Assembly: GCA_015491485.1 (NCBI GenBank)
Contig: WFVT01000254.1
Location: 1-32,978, forward strand
Source of the DNA: Candidatus Zhuqueibacterota bacterium
GTDB taxonomy: Bacteria; Zhuqueibacterota; Zhuqueibacteria; Zhuqueibacterales; Geothermadaptataceae
Reading direction: 5' to 3'
DNA: 32,978 nucleotides
Below, piece by piece: positions 7,388 through 16,636 of this stretch. Position 1 is the first letter of the stretch; every line of letters begins with the position of its first letter. Position numbers and translations under genes: made by a program. The notes beneath the pieces were generated by a model. The model made no database searches. It was given only the letters and a program-made list of their open reading frames with translations, and had not been told where the DNA came from.

Positions 7388-9562
7388 ATGACTTATGAAG
7401 AAAAATACGCCCGCAGGCTGCCCGGCCTGATTCGGCGGATTCGGCGATATTCCAGCTTTGTGGATAAAGAGCTGCTGGAGAAGGCTTATCTCTTTTCCAT
7501 GGAGGCGCACCGCGATCAACTGCGCAAATCCGGTGAGCCGTATTTCGAACACTGTTATCAGGTGGCGCGCATCCTCACCGAATTGAAAATGGATTATATC
7601 ACCGTCGCCGGCGGCCTCTTGCACGATGTGGTGGAAGATACCGGAGTCACCCTGGAACAGGTGGAAGATGAGTTCGGTCGCGAGATTGCGCAGCTCGTGG
7701 ACGGCGTTACCAAAATCAGTGAATTGAAATTCAACAGTGTGGAAGAACGGCAGGCGGAAAATTTCCGCAAGATGATTTTATCGATGACCAAAGATATCCG
7801 CGTGATTCTGATTAAATTTGCCGACCGCCTGCACAACATGCGGACCCTGGAATTTTTGCCCGAGAAAAAACAGCGACGGATCGCGCTGGAAACCCGGGAT
7901 GTGTACGCGCCATTGGCTCACCGGCTCGGTATTGCAAAAATCAAATGGGAACTGGAAGACCTGGCGCTGAAAACTCTCGAACCGGAGATATACTGGGACC
8001 TGGTTCAAAAAATCGCGGAAAAGCGGCAGCAACGTGAGGCTTATATCCGGCAATTTACGCGACCGATTCGAGAAGAGCTGAAAAAAGCCGGCATTAAGGC
8101 GAAGATCACCGGGCGGCCCAAGCATCTGTATAGCATTTATCAAAAAATGAAGCGCCGCAATAAATCCTTTGATGAGATTTACGATCTGCTCGCCATCCGG
8201 ATTATCGTGAAACGGGTGGAGGAATGTTATTTTGCCCTGGGCATTGTGCACAGTTTATTTACACCGGTTCAAAAACGGTTCAAAGATTACATTGCCACCC
8301 CCAAATCAAACATGTATCAGTCCCTGCACACCACGGTGATTGGCAATGAAGGGCGGATGGTGGAAATTCAAATCCGCACGGATGAAATGCACCGTACCGC
8401 GGAAGAGGGCATCGCGGCGCACTGGCGTTACAAAGAAGGCAGGAGCAAAGAAGACGACTGGGACAAACAGCTCACCTGGCTGCGGCAGATCCTGGAATGG
8501 CAGCGGGAAATTCAGGACCCGCAAGAGTTTATGGAAAATTTACGCATCGATCTTTTCCAGGATGAGGTGTTTGTTTTTTCGCCCAAAGGCGATCTTTATA
8601 AGCTTCCGGTGGGCGCGACTCCGGTGGATTTTGCATTCGCCGTGCACACCGATATCGGGCTGCACTGCATCGGCGCTAAGGTGAACGGCAAAATTGTGCC
8701 GCTGAATTATAAACTCAAAAGCGGTGATTCTGTCGAAATCATCACCTCCCCGAATCAAAAACCCAACCCGGATTGGATCAAATTTTGTCGTACGTCCAAA
8801 GCGCGCAATAAAATCAAGCGCTGGTTGCGGGATTCGCTTTATGAGCAGAGCCTGAAGCTGGGCGAAGAGATTTTTTATAAACAGTTGAAGCGGTATAACA
8901 TTTCCAAAACCGATATTCAGCTCAAAGATCTGGCGCAAAGTTTCGGGCAGGAAGATGTCAATCAGTTTTTTGCCTCGATCGGCCGGGGGGATATTTCGAT
9001 TCAAAGCGTGATCAGCAAAATTGCCCCGGAAAAAGTCGCCAGTCCGAAGGCAGAATCCATCTTGAAAAAATTCCTCGACCGCGCGCGTGGCTCGGCTCGG
9101 GGAGTGCGTGTACAGGGACTGGATAACCTGTTGATTCATTTCGCCAAGTGCTGTCAGCCCGTTCCCGGTGACCGGATCATCGGCTTTATTACCCGGGGCC
9201 GGGGCGTGGTCGTGCACCGCGCCGATTGCCGCAATATCGTCAAGCTCATGGAATCGCCCGAGCGCCACATCGAGGTGGAATGGGATGTGGACAAAGACAA
9301 ACATTTTATGGTTCGTCTGTACATGTTGGGCGAAGATCGAAAGAACTTTTTGCGCGATCTTAGCGAAAGTATCGCTCAAACCGATACGAACATCGTCAGC
9401 ATTAATATGAAAGCCGAAGATTCGATTGTTCACAGCACCATTATCGTTGAGGTGCGCAATCTGCAACATCTGACCCGGGTCATCAACAAAATAAGCAAAG
9501 TCAAGGGGGTTATAACCGTCGAGCGGTTGAATGGAAATAACGAGGCAAACCATTATGAATAA
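7388..9562 (+). CDS. rel: bifunctional (p)ppGpp synthetase/hydrolase (RSH family)
   Basis: The protein makes and degrades the alarmone (p)ppGpp. Domains in order: HD hydrolase with intact LLHDVVEDTG and FADRLHNMRTL (about 75-150); synthetase with GRPKHLYSIYQKM and RFKDYIATPKSNMYQSLHT (about 240-320); TGS (about 390-450); a zinc-finger-like region with FAKCCQP (about 588); and a C-terminal ACT domain. RFKD is the RxKD signature of bifunctional enzymes, unlike the ExDD of monofunctional RelA. The track start at 7334 would overlap dnaB by 41 bases. ATG 7388 (MTYEEKY), preceded by GGTGAGG and lying 13 bases after dnaB, is the better start and gives 724 residues. Confidence 0.95.
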   Translation: MTYEEKYARRLPGLIRRIRRYSSFVDKELLEKAYLFSMEAHRDQLRKSGEPYFEHCYQVARILTELKMDYITVAGGLLHDVVEDTGVTLEQVEDEFGREIAQLVDGVTKISELKFNSVEERQAENFRKMILSMTKDIRVILIKFADRLHNMRTLEFLPEKKQRRIALETRDVYAPLAHRLGIAKIKWELEDLALKTLEPEIYWDLVQKIAEKRQQREAYIRQFTRPIREELKKAGIKAKITGRPKHLYSIYQKMKRRNKSFDEIYDLLAIRIIVKRVEECYFALGIVHSLFTPVQKRFKDYIATPKSNMYQSLHTTVIGNEGRMVEIQIRTDEMHRTAEEGIAAHWRYKEGRSKEDDWDKQLTWLRQILEWQREIQDPQEFMENLRIDLFQDEVFVFSPKGDLYKLPVGATPVDFAFAVHTDIGLHCIGAKVNGKIVPLNYKLKSGDSVEIITSPNQKPNPDWIKFCRTSKARNKIKRWLRDSLYEQSLKLGEEIFYKQLKRYNISKTDIQLKDLAQSFGQEDVNQFFASIGRGDISIQSVISKIAPEKVASPKAESILKKFLDRARGSARGVRVQGLDNLLIHFAKCCQPVPGDRIIGFITRGRGVVVHRADCRNIVKLMESPERHIEVEWDVDKDKHFMVRLYMLGEDRKNFLRDLSESIAQTDTNIVSINMKAEDSIVHSTIIVEVRNLQHLTRVINKISKVKGVITVERLNGNNEANHYE

Positions 9563-9675
9563 AAGTCCTTTTTGGTAACGGCTTTTTACGTTGGAATTTA
9601 AATTAACCACCGACCCATTGCCTGAATGGATGAGGTATCCTGGTTGGCATAAATAACTCAAAAGAGGAGCTGTTT

Positions 9676-10014
9676 ATGAAACGTACAATTACCAAAAAAG
9701 ACGTCGCAAAGCGAACCGCGAAAATTGTCAACGAAAAAATTTATCTGACCGAGAAGATCGTTGACGGAGTGTTTACGGCGCTTCGGGAGTTCATGGAGGA
9801 GGCTGATCCCGAAATCCGCATCGAAATTCGCGATTTCGGCGTTTTTGAAGTGAAAACGACCAAACCCAAACCCAAAGCTCGAAATCCAAAAACCGGGGAA
9901 ATCATTTATGTACCTGCCCGCCGAAAGACCCATTTCAAGGCAGGTAAGTTGTTAAAAGAGGTTTTGAAAAAACCACTTTCTGAGATTTCCAGCGACGATA
10001 AAAGTTCACAATGA
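9676..10014 (+). CDS. HU/IHF family DNA-binding protein
   Basis: This small basic protein bends and compacts DNA as a dimer. The HU/IHF fold is recognisable from the N-terminal helices (TKKDVAKRTAKI...TEKIVDGVFTALREFM), IRDFGVFEVK, and the beta-arm RNPKTGEIIYVPARRKTHFKAGKLLKE. The arm resembles IHF as much as HU. At 112 residues it is about 20 longer than usual, mostly a short N-terminal extension and a polar C-terminal tail. AGAGGAG eight bases before the ATG supports the start. A 113-nt gap separates it from rel. It overlaps ruvX by ATGA and heads a chain of overlapping genes. Confidence 0.94.
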   Translation: MKRTITKKDVAKRTAKIVNEKIYLTEKIVDGVFTALREFMEEADPEIRIEIRDFGVFEVKTTKPKPKARNPKTGEIIYVPARRKTHFKAGKLLKEVLKKPLSEISSDDKSSQ

Positions 10015-10460
10015 CCAAATCGCAGGTATTGCCGAAAAACGGCCGGCTGTTAGCGATTGATTTTGGTGAACGCCGTTTTGGAATCGCCGTCACAGATCCG
10101 CTGCAAATTACGGCTCAGGCACGGGAGACTTTGCAGGTTCGTGAATGGCGTGAGGCCATCCCCCGAATCAAAGCGATTATCGAGGAGTTGCAGGTGAAAG
10201 GAGTGGTCGTTGGCCTTCCTGTCAGTCTGAGCGGAAATGAGGGGATGATGGCCGAGCGCGTTCGGGAATTTGCCGATATGCTACAACGCGACACTCAGCT
10301 TCCTGTCATTTTGTGGGACGAACGATTGACATCCCTGCAGGCCGAACGGACGTTGCGCGAGTTCAGCTTAAAACCCTCGCAGCACAAAGATAAGGTGGAT
10401 CGGTTGGCGGCTTATTTTTTGTTAAGGAATTTTTTAGACAGCCAACAAAGAGGATCATGA
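10011..10460 (+). CDS. ruvX: RuvX/YqgF family nuclease (Holliday-junction resolvase-like)
   Basis: The protein has an RNase H-like fold. The first acidic active-site residue lies in LLAIDFGERRFGIAVTDP, the second strand carries VVVGLPVSLSG, and the C-terminal part has LWDERLTSLQAE and KDKVDRLAAYFLL. YqgF proteins act in 16S rRNA 5'-end processing and have been proposed as Holliday-junction resolvases. The 149-residue length is normal. Both ends overlap neighbours by 4 bases (ATGA), which implies translational coupling with the HU-like gene and the oxidoreductase. Confidence 0.93.
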   Translation: MTKSQVLPKNGRLLAIDFGERRFGIAVTDPLQITAQARETLQVREWREAIPRIKAIIEELQVKGVVVGLPVSLSGNEGMMAERVREFADMLQRDTQLPVILWDERLTSLQAERTLREFSLKPSQHKDKVDRLAAYFLLRNFLDSQQRGS

Positions 10461-11476
10461 ATCGAAAATTACGTCTCGCCATTATCGGCGCCGGGCATAT
10501 TGCTCAGGTGGTGCACATCCCCGAACTCAAGAAGTTTTCCGGAGTGGAGATTGCAGGGATATGCGATATCACCGCCTCGAAGGCAAAGTGGGTTGCCAAT
10601 AAATACAACATCGCTCATTTCAGCGGTGATCCGGAAACCTATTTCAAAGATCCCGAAATCGACGCGGTGATTATTTGCACCCCGACGCACACCCATTATG
10701 AACTCACTGTTTCTGCATTATCCGCCGGCAAGCATGTGCTGGTGGAGAAACCCATGGCACGAACGTATGAAGAAGCACTGGCCATGCAGCGCGCCGCTGA
10801 GAAATACGATCGCAAGCTGATGGTAGGGATGAATGTTCGGTTTCGGAGGGATGCGATCACCCTGAAATCGTTTGTGGATGGGAGGGAGCTGGGTGACCTG
10901 CTGTACGTCAAAGCCGGTTGGCTCAATCAGCGGGACCTTTCACAAACCGACGAGAGTTGGTTCTACGATGCCGAAAAGTCCGGCGGCGGCGTCATGATGG
11001 ATCTGGGCATCCAGATGCTGGATGTGGGCTGGTGGCTGCTCGGAAATATCCCGCCGGTAGCCGTCAAAGGGATGGCTTTTAACCGGTTTAAAGGGTTATC
11101 CGTCGAAGATTCCGCCGTCTGTATGGTGCATTTTGAGAATGGCACCGTCCTCAATTTAGAAGCGAGCTGGGCGCTTTATACGGAAAAAGATTTGCTATAT
11201 ACCAATGCCTACGGCAGAGAAGGCTCGGCTTATATCAATCCCCTGCGCGTGTATAAAAACATGCACGGCAATCTGATTAACATCGTACCGATTAAGGAAG
11301 AAAGCTCAACCGTCCGTTATAAGCGCTCGTACCGGAATGAACTCAAGCATTTTGTGGACTGCCTGCGGCAAAATACCCCCTTACAGGCCAGCGCCGCCGA
11401 AAGCGCCGAGCGACTCAAAATATTAGAAGCGTTCTATCAATCGGTAAAAGAAGGTAAAGAGGTTGAGCTTTCATGA
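10457..11476 (+). CDS. Gfo/Idh/MocA family NAD(P)-dependent oxidoreductase
   Basis: The N-terminal Rossmann fold shows LAIIGAGHIAQVVHIP (residues about 6-21), CDITASKAKWVA, and CTPTHTHYEL. The family EKP motif is in HVLVEKPMARTYEEA. The C-terminal alpha/beta domain has GGGVMMDLGIQMLD and ends with an amphipathic helix. These enzymes usually oxidise or reduce sugars, inositols or nucleotide-sugars, and the substrate cannot be read from sequence. It overlaps ruvX and lnt by ATGA on either side, so it is in the same operon as an envelope-lipoprotein enzyme. A role in envelope sugar metabolism is possible but not shown. Confidence 0.92.
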   Translation: MNRKLRLAIIGAGHIAQVVHIPELKKFSGVEIAGICDITASKAKWVANKYNIAHFSGDPETYFKDPEIDAVIICTPTHTHYELTVSALSAGKHVLVEKPMARTYEEALAMQRAAEKYDRKLMVGMNVRFRRDAITLKSFVDGRELGDLLYVKAGWLNQRDLSQTDESWFYDAEKSGGGVMMDLGIQMLDVGWWLLGNIPPVAVKGMAFNRFKGLSVEDSAVCMVHFENGTVLNLEASWALYTEKDLLYTNAYGREGSAYINPLRVYKNMHGNLINIVPIKEESSTVRYKRSYRNELKHFVDCLRQNTPLQASAAESAERLKILEAFYQSVKEGKEVELS

Positions 11477-13008
11477 ATCGACCGCTGCTGCTTTCCATAT
11501 TCAGTGCCATCGGCTTCAGCTTATCGTTTCCGCCGTTTCCCACCGGATTTTTTGCCTATTTCACTCTGGTGCCCTTTTTCTGGCTCCTGGATCCGCTTCG
11601 CCCCAAAGCGGCTTTCCGCTGGGGATATATCACCGGATTGTTTATGAGCCTGGGAACAATCTATTGGATTTATAAACCCACTCTGCCCGGCGCCGTCGCG
11701 GCCATTTTGTACCACCCGCTGTTTTTCGGGTTGTTTGGATGGGCCTATGCCTATGTCCGGCAGCGGCTTGGTGAAAAAACGATTTTTGCCGCGCCTTTTT
11801 TGTGGGTTTCTATGGAATACCTCAAGTCTCTGGGCGAGGTCGGTTTCCCATGGGTGACCATCGGCTATACGCAAACCTACTACCTGTCGCTGATTCAGTA
11901 TGCCGAGTACACCAGCGTCTATGGGGTTTCCTTCTGGATTGTGTGGCTCAATGTATGCGTTTATCAAATTTTCAGATTTTCGCAGGATCGACGCCGGTGG
12001 GCGACCTATGGCGGCGCTTTTGCCGCCCTGTTCATCGGGGCATGGCTGCAGGGCCGGATGACCATCCCGGAAGCCCTCCCGGAACGTGAAAGCGCCCGAG
12101 TCGCCGTGGTGCAGGGGAACATCGACCCTTACCTGAAGTGGGATAAAAATTTGCGGGAAATGAACTTTGCGGTATATGAGCGGTTAACTCTACAGGTGGG
12201 ACGTGAGAACGCCGATCTGATCATCTGGCCCGAGACCGCCACACCGACGTATCTTTTGCACGATCGCGCCGGATTGATGCGCGTCCGGCGCCTGGTTCTG
12301 GCGCTCAATATCCCCATTCTCACCGGTACGATGGACTATATTCGGCTTCCGGATCGCAGCTACAAGACATTCAATTCCATCACCCTGATTGATCATGGGC
12401 CGGGACCGTATCAAAAATATGCCAAAATGCATCTGGTTCCTTTTGGCGAACGGGTACCCTGGGAAGATGATATCCCTTTGCTGAAAACGTTGCTTTCCCG
12501 TTTCGAAATGGGAGAGGGTAACTTTTCGCCGGGCGAGGAGGTCATTATCTTTGATGTGCCGATCCGGCGGGCAGCGGAACAAGCCACCAACGGCGGCAGG
12601 ATCAAAGTCGGCGGTGTGATTTGTTTCGAATCCATCTTTTCCGACCTGGTGCGGCAGTTCGTTCGCCGGGGGGCGCAACTGCTGGTGGTGGTGACGAATG
12701 ACGGCTGGTTCGGACGCACAGTGGCGCCGTACCAGCATGCGCAAATCGCCGTGTTCCGCGCTGTGGAAAACCGCATCAGTGTGGCTCGCAGCGCCAACAC
12801 GGGAGTCAGCATGACCATCGATCCCTATGGCCGGGTTCGCAAACAAACGCCGATTTTTGAGGAAGCGGTCTTTATCGATGAACTGCCGCTTCGCAATGAG
12901 ACCACATTTTTTACAAAGTATGGACATGTTTTTGCTCGCAGTATAACAGCATTGACGATACTGATGATGGTGATGACGGCTTGGACCTTGAAAAGGCGAA
13001 TTTCCTGA
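11473..13008 (+). CDS. lnt: apolipoprotein N-acyltransferase
   Basis: Lnt adds the third acyl chain to the N-terminal cysteine of lipoproteins in the inner membrane. The first 200 or so residues form several hydrophobic segments. The nitrilase-like domain follows with the expected triad: Glu in WPETATPTY (about 254), Lys in YAKMHLVPFGE (about 319) and Cys in GVICFESIF (about 384). NDGWFGRTVAPYQH and RSANTG are also conserved. A last hydrophobic helix precedes the C terminus. At 511 residues it is of normal length. Its client lipoproteins plausibly include BamD and the small lipoproteins encoded further on. The stop codon shares one base with the next start (TGATG). Confidence 0.94.
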   Translation: MNRPLLLSIFSAIGFSLSFPPFPTGFFAYFTLVPFFWLLDPLRPKAAFRWGYITGLFMSLGTIYWIYKPTLPGAVAAILYHPLFFGLFGWAYAYVRQRLGEKTIFAAPFLWVSMEYLKSLGEVGFPWVTIGYTQTYYLSLIQYAEYTSVYGVSFWIVWLNVCVYQIFRFSQDRRRWATYGGAFAALFIGAWLQGRMTIPEALPERESARVAVVQGNIDPYLKWDKNLREMNFAVYERLTLQVGRENADLIIWPETATPTYLLHDRAGLMRVRRLVLALNIPILTGTMDYIRLPDRSYKTFNSITLIDHGPGPYQKYAKMHLVPFGERVPWEDDIPLLKTLLSRFEMGEGNFSPGEEVIIFDVPIRRAAEQATNGGRIKVGGVICFESIFSDLVRQFVRRGAQLLVVVTNDGWFGRTVAPYQHAQIAVFRAVENRISVARSANTGVSMTIDPYGRVRKQTPIFEEAVFIDELPLRNETTFFTKYGHVFARSITALTILMMVMTAWTLKRRIS

Positions 13009-14039
13009 TGAGAAAACGATTTTTACTGGCATTATGCTGTTGGTTTTTGGTTCCAGGACAATCGGGGTTTTCGCAAACGAACATCTTCTTGCCGACCAAT
13101 TCGTCGCGGGTGCGGGCTTTAGGAATGGGGGGAGCCGTCGCTTCGATTGAAGATGACCTTGGCGCCATCGCTTTTAATCCGGCAAATTACACCCTTTACC
13201 GCGACCCAAAAGGCTTCCGGTTGACGTTTTTTTTCTCTCCGCTTGCCCCCTATCTCATTGCGAAAGATAAACAGGCGTTTTTTGATATGCCGGCTGCCGA
13301 GGAGAACGCCGATTGGGCGGCGGCGCTGTCGTTTATTAAAGCGATCAACGTCACGATCAACTCATTTGAATTCGGTATCCAAACCGGGGAACCGAGGATC
13401 CTCGATCTTGATGCGTACCGCAATAACGCCCAGTTTCTGCATTTGAATTCGGTGTATGCCAATCATTTTGGTTCTGCCGTATGGCGGTTTCGCCTGGCTC
13501 AGCAGGTGAGTGTGGGAAGCAGCGTGCATTTGCTTTATTGGCAAACCGACACCCGCCGTCGCCGCTGGGCGATCGCTGCCAGTTATGGCGTCACGTTGCA
13601 GCCGCAACCGCGCATTCGCTTTGGCGTCAGCCTGCATACATTCCCCAATGACATCAGCCACTACCGGATGAATCTCGAAGAGATTGAAGATGAAGCGATC
13701 AGCCTGGGAATCTCATATCAGGCGCCCTGGCGCATGTTACTGGCTTTCGATGTGCGGAACGTCGGCATGGGAATGGAAGGACCGCGGGAGCAATACTTTG
13801 GTGGCATCGAACAGGAGCTGTTCGGACAAATCGCCTTCCGCGGTGGAGTGCAGTACCGCCCGGAAACCAATGAATTTACCTATACAGCAGGAATTGGCTT
13901 GTTGAACTCCAACCTGTTTCACGGTGAAGCCGGCCAGTTTAAGAACAGCAATTATTTGATCAACTATGCGGTGATATTGAAAACAATTAATCAAGAACGG
14001 TTGTTCATCCATGCGTTCAGTGTGCTGTTACGAATTTAA
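13008..14039 (+). CDS. PorV/PorQ-like outer-membrane protein
   Basis: This is a second barrel of the PorV/PorQ family: a signal peptide (MRKRFLLALCCWFLV...GFSQ) is followed by SRVRALGMGGAVASIEDDLGAIAFNPANYTLY, the family start motif. The remaining sequence is strand-rich and aromatic, with repeated FGVSL/AFDVRNVG patterns. The track begins at 12981, but ATG 13008 starts directly at the signal peptide and overlaps the lnt stop codon by one base, giving 343 residues. It is quite diverged from the barrel at 143-1171. PorQ in Bacteroidota is part of the T9SS attachment complex with PorU, PorV and PorZ; that role is only an inference here. Confidence 0.75.
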   Translation: MRKRFLLALCCWFLVPGQSGFSQTNIFLPTNSSRVRALGMGGAVASIEDDLGAIAFNPANYTLYRDPKGFRLTFFFSPLAPYLIAKDKQAFFDMPAAEENADWAAALSFIKAINVTINSFEFGIQTGEPRILDLDAYRNNAQFLHLNSVYANHFGSAVWRFRLAQQVSVGSSVHLLYWQTDTRRRRWAIAASYGVTLQPQPRIRFGVSLHTFPNDISHYRMNLEEIEDEAISLGISYQAPWRMLLAFDVRNVGMGMEGPREQYFGGIEQELFGQIAFRGGVQYRPETNEFTYTAGIGLLNSNLFHGEAGQFKNSNYLINYAVILKTINQERLFIHAFSVLLRI

Positions 14040-14222
14040 CGGATCGGCGGTTTTATAATTTGACCCGTGACTGCCCCGGCGATCGGGAGGTCTGTCATCT
14101 CTTTTGGCATTTCGGAATCGTTGGATGGGCTCCTCGGCGTTTTTTGCGGCTCGCACTTTTGCACCCTTGATTGACCGGCCTGAAAAAAATCAACCGACTT
14201 GTTTTCCAAATTCAATAAAAAA

Positions 14223-14870
14223 ATGTTGAAAAAGTGGGAAAATGCTTTTATCATTATAAGTTTAATGTTTCTTGGCCTGTGTGGCTTTGTGGTGCAGGAG
14301 GCGCCCAGCCGCAACCTTGATTTCCTGGCTGAGCAACTTTCAGCCTATTTTGATCGTTTGCTACAACGCATGGATGTCTCCGCGGGCGATACCGTTTCCC
14401 TGATTGTCGAGAATCGGATACAGCAGGAAGAAGCGACGCGCTTTGTACGCGACATTTTAATTGCTTCACTCAAACGGCGCGGCATTTCGGTACTCACAGC
14501 CGCCGTGCCGTCGGAAATCCATCCGGGGCATGATCGGATGGAAGTGGCGGTCGAAAGCTGGCAATGGCAGGTAAAGCCGGCCCGTAACCGGAATGGAACC
14601 GGACAGCTTCTTCAATCGTTCACATCGAGCATACGCGTTTTGCAAATTCGTCCTTCAGGAGAGGTCAGGCAAATCTTTACGGAGAAAATACATGCCCGGC
14701 GGGTCATCAGAAATCGAGAGGAACTGTATGAGGTCCGGCTCAATCAGCCGGCTTTTGCCGTTTCTCCGGTACCCATCAAAGCCGGGAAACGTAAAATTAT
14801 CGAGACGATCCTTATCTCATTTGCCAGTGCGATAACGATCTATTTGTTGTTTCACATTCGAAGCCAGTGA
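14223..14870 (+). CDS. unrecognised protein with N- and C-terminal hydrophobic helices
   Basis: I do not recognise this protein. From ATG 14223 it has 215 residues; the track start at 14199 is a TTG. Neither start has a ribosome-binding site. A hydrophobic N-terminal segment (FIIISLMFLGLCGFVV) is a signal or anchor. The middle has GDTVSLIVENRIQQEEATRFVRDILIASLKRRGISVL, whose alternation of strands and helices recalls the CsgG/FlgO/LpoB-type fold. A second hydrophobic helix (TILISFASAITIYLLFHI) ends the protein, followed by only four residues. Topology suggests a periplasmic domain held at both ends. It overlaps or abuts bamD, so a role in the envelope is plausible. The LpoB/FlgO resemblance is weak. 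Confidence 0.65.
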   Translation: MLKKWENAFIIISLMFLGLCGFVVQEAPSRNLDFLAEQLSAYFDRLLQRMDVSAGDTVSLIVENRIQQEEATRFVRDILIASLKRRGISVLTAAVPSEIHPGHDRMEVAVESWQWQVKPARNRNGTGQLLQSFTSSIRVLQIRPSGEVRQIFTEKIHARRVIRNREELYEVRLNQPAFAVSPVPIKAGKRKIIETILISFASAITIYLLFHIRSQ

Positions 14871-14890
14871 AAAGGTGGAAACGGATTAAT

Positions 14891-15742
14891 ATGACTCGAA
14901 AAAATCACCGATGGTTGATTGTTTGGCTGTTATTGTGGATCGCGTTGTGGGTTTCGGCGTGTGGAGGAGGCCGGAACATCAAACGGATGACTCTGAAGGA
15001 CCGCATCAAATACGCGGTGGAATTGTTTAAAGATGGCAAATACCTCAGCGCCAAAACCCAATTCCAGATTATTGTCTTGAATAATCCCGGCAGCAGTATC
15101 GTTGATATGGCTCAGTTTTATCTGGCCGAAAGCTATTTTAATTTGAAGGAATACATCACCGCCGCTGCCGAATATGAAAAATTGCTGAACCTGTATCCGC
15201 GCAGTCCTTATGTGGATGATGCCCAGTACAAGTTAGCGCTTTCCTATTTTAAATTATCCCCCAAAGCGGATCTGGATCAAAAATACACGTACAAAGCCAT
15301 CGATGAATTTCAGCGCTTCCTCGAAGAGTATCCGGAGAGTGAGTATGTTTCGGAAGTCACCAAAATGTTGCAAAAATGCCGCGAAAAGCTGGCGAAAAAA
15401 GAATTCATCTCCGGAAATCTGTACCGTAAAATGGGATACCACCGGTCAGCCATTATCGTTTTTGATGAGATTCTTTCGCGCTACTACGATACGTCCTATG
15501 CCGAAGATGCTTATTTCTGGAAAGCGTACTGTTTGACCAAAATCGGAAAATATGCAGAGGCGCGCGACAATATTCAGGCGCTGTTATCCAGGTATCCCAA
15601 AAGTAAATACCGAGAACGGGCGATCAAACTGGCCGACACTATTGATATAGAGCTGAAAAAAGCGGCCAATGAAACGACCAATGAAAACCATGACGGTACG
15701 CCGACCAACCATCAATCGCCCCGTGGGGGCAGGGAAGACTGA
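14891..15742 (+). CDS. bamD: outer-membrane assembly lipoprotein BamD
   Basis: BamD is the essential TPR lipoprotein of the BAM complex, which inserts beta-barrels into the outer membrane. A lipoprotein signal ends in VSAC with Cys24 as the lipidated residue. TPR-like repeats follow: AVELFKDGKYLSAKTQFQ, QFYLAESYFNLKEYITAAAEYEKLL, PYVDDAQYKLALSYF and AIDEFQRFLEEYPESEY, with two more near the C terminus. A charged tail (AANETTNENHDG) ends it. The track start at 14867 is a GTG overlapping the previous stop. ATG 14891, with GGTGGAAACGG upstream, places the signal peptide normally and is preferred. nadD begins 2 bases after the stop. Confidence 0.9.
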   Translation: MTRKNHRWLIVWLLLWIALWVSACGGGRNIKRMTLKDRIKYAVELFKDGKYLSAKTQFQIIVLNNPGSSIVDMAQFYLAESYFNLKEYITAAAEYEKLLNLYPRSPYVDDAQYKLALSYFKLSPKADLDQKYTYKAIDEFQRFLEEYPESEYVSEVTKMLQKCREKLAKKEFISGNLYRKMGYHRSAIIVFDEILSRYYDTSYAEDAYFWKAYCLTKIGKYAEARDNIQALLSRYPKSKYRERAIKLADTIDIELKKAANETTNENHDGTPTNHQSPRGGRED

Positions 15743-15744
15743 CC

Positions 15745-16374
15745 ATGCGGGTGGGCATCTTTGGGGGAACATTCGATCCCATTCACAACGGGCACCTGGC
15801 CATCGCCCAGACGGCCATTAATGAACTCCCCCTGGATAGAGTCCTGTTTATTCCTGCAGCCATCCCACCTCACAAACTCAATCAGGAAATTTCCTCGGCT
15901 GAAATACGGCTGGAGCTGGTCAAACTTGCCGTGGCGGACAATCCACAATTTGAAATTTCCACCATTGAATTGGATCGCGATGGGCCAAGTTATATGGTGG
16001 ATACCGTACGTCAGCTTAAAACGGAACATCCGGAATGGGATTTGTATCTGATCATCGGCGCGGATAATTTACTGGGATTTCATGAATGGCGGCAGCCCGA
16101 TGAAATATTACGCTTTTGCCGTCTGGCGGTTTATCCGCGCTACGAATCGGATATCCAAAACGTCCCCAAGGATTTGTTAAATCGGTGTGTGATTTTTAAA
16201 GCTCCGCGTATGGAAATCTCTTCGTCGTATATACGACGGCTCGTTTACGAGGGAAAATCGATTCGCTATCTGGTCCCGGATTGCATCGATGATTATATTC
16301 GCCGCAAGCAGTTGTACCGACATCATTTGCGTACCGAAAACGGTACCGTGGAAACCGGACACTGCATCGGCTGA
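15745..16374 (+). CDS. nadD: nicotinate-nucleotide adenylyltransferase
   Basis: NadD converts nicotinate mononucleotide and ATP to deamido-NAD. The nucleotidyltransferase motif GIFGGTFDPIHNGHL is at residues 4-18, with the HxGH-type histidines. FIPAAIPPHK, the central LIIGADNLLGFHEWRQP and the late EISSSYIRRLV motif (ATP-binding) are all present. YLVPDCIDDYIRRKQLY near the C terminus is typical, and a short extra tail of about 20 residues follows it. It sits 2 bases after bamD. The gap after it carries small hairpins that may end the transcript. Confidence 0.96.
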   Translation: MRVGIFGGTFDPIHNGHLAIAQTAINELPLDRVLFIPAAIPPHKLNQEISSAEIRLELVKLAVADNPQFEISTIELDRDGPSYMVDTVRQLKTEHPEWDLYLIIGADNLLGFHEWRQPDEILRFCRLAVYPRYESDIQNVPKDLLNRCVIFKAPRMEISSSYIRRLVYEGKSIRYLVPDCIDDYIRRKQLYRHHLRTENGTVETGHCIG

Positions 16375-16459
16375 ATGGTCCGGGCGCTCCCTCCGGAGAG
16401 CAACGGCATCTGATGCGTTCATCTGGTTGTTCACAATAATGAATTCTTTCGGCGGTGCC

Positions 16460-16477
16460 GTGTTTAAAAATAAACAC
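16460..16477 (+). repeat. perfect 7-bp hairpin after nadD
   Basis: GTGTTTA (16460-16466) and TAAACAC (16471-16477) pair around AAAA. TGCTTGTTTT follows, so a weak terminator is possible, but the stem is AT-rich. Confidence 0.35.
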
Positions 16478-16571
16478 TGCTTGTTTTCGAGGGGATGCAA
16501 TCCGACAATACAACCTTTTAAATTGCGGTAACTCATTAAAAAATATTGAAAAAGTAACCGGGAAAAAATGC

Positions 16572-16588
16572 TTGCTTTTCAGAAGCAA
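16572..16588 (+). terminator. possible weak terminator upstream of the GT4 gene
   Basis: TTGCTT (16572-16577) pairs with AAGCAA (16583-16588) around TTCAG. TTGGTTTATTTT follows. A further hairpin, TTGGGC (16611-16616) with GCCCAA (16620-16625) around GGT, lies 11 bases before the next start codon and could shield its initiation region. Confidence 0.35.
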
Positions 16589-16636
16589 TTGGTTTATTTT
16601 CCCCATTGATTTGGGCGGTGCCCAATTCAATGTTTT

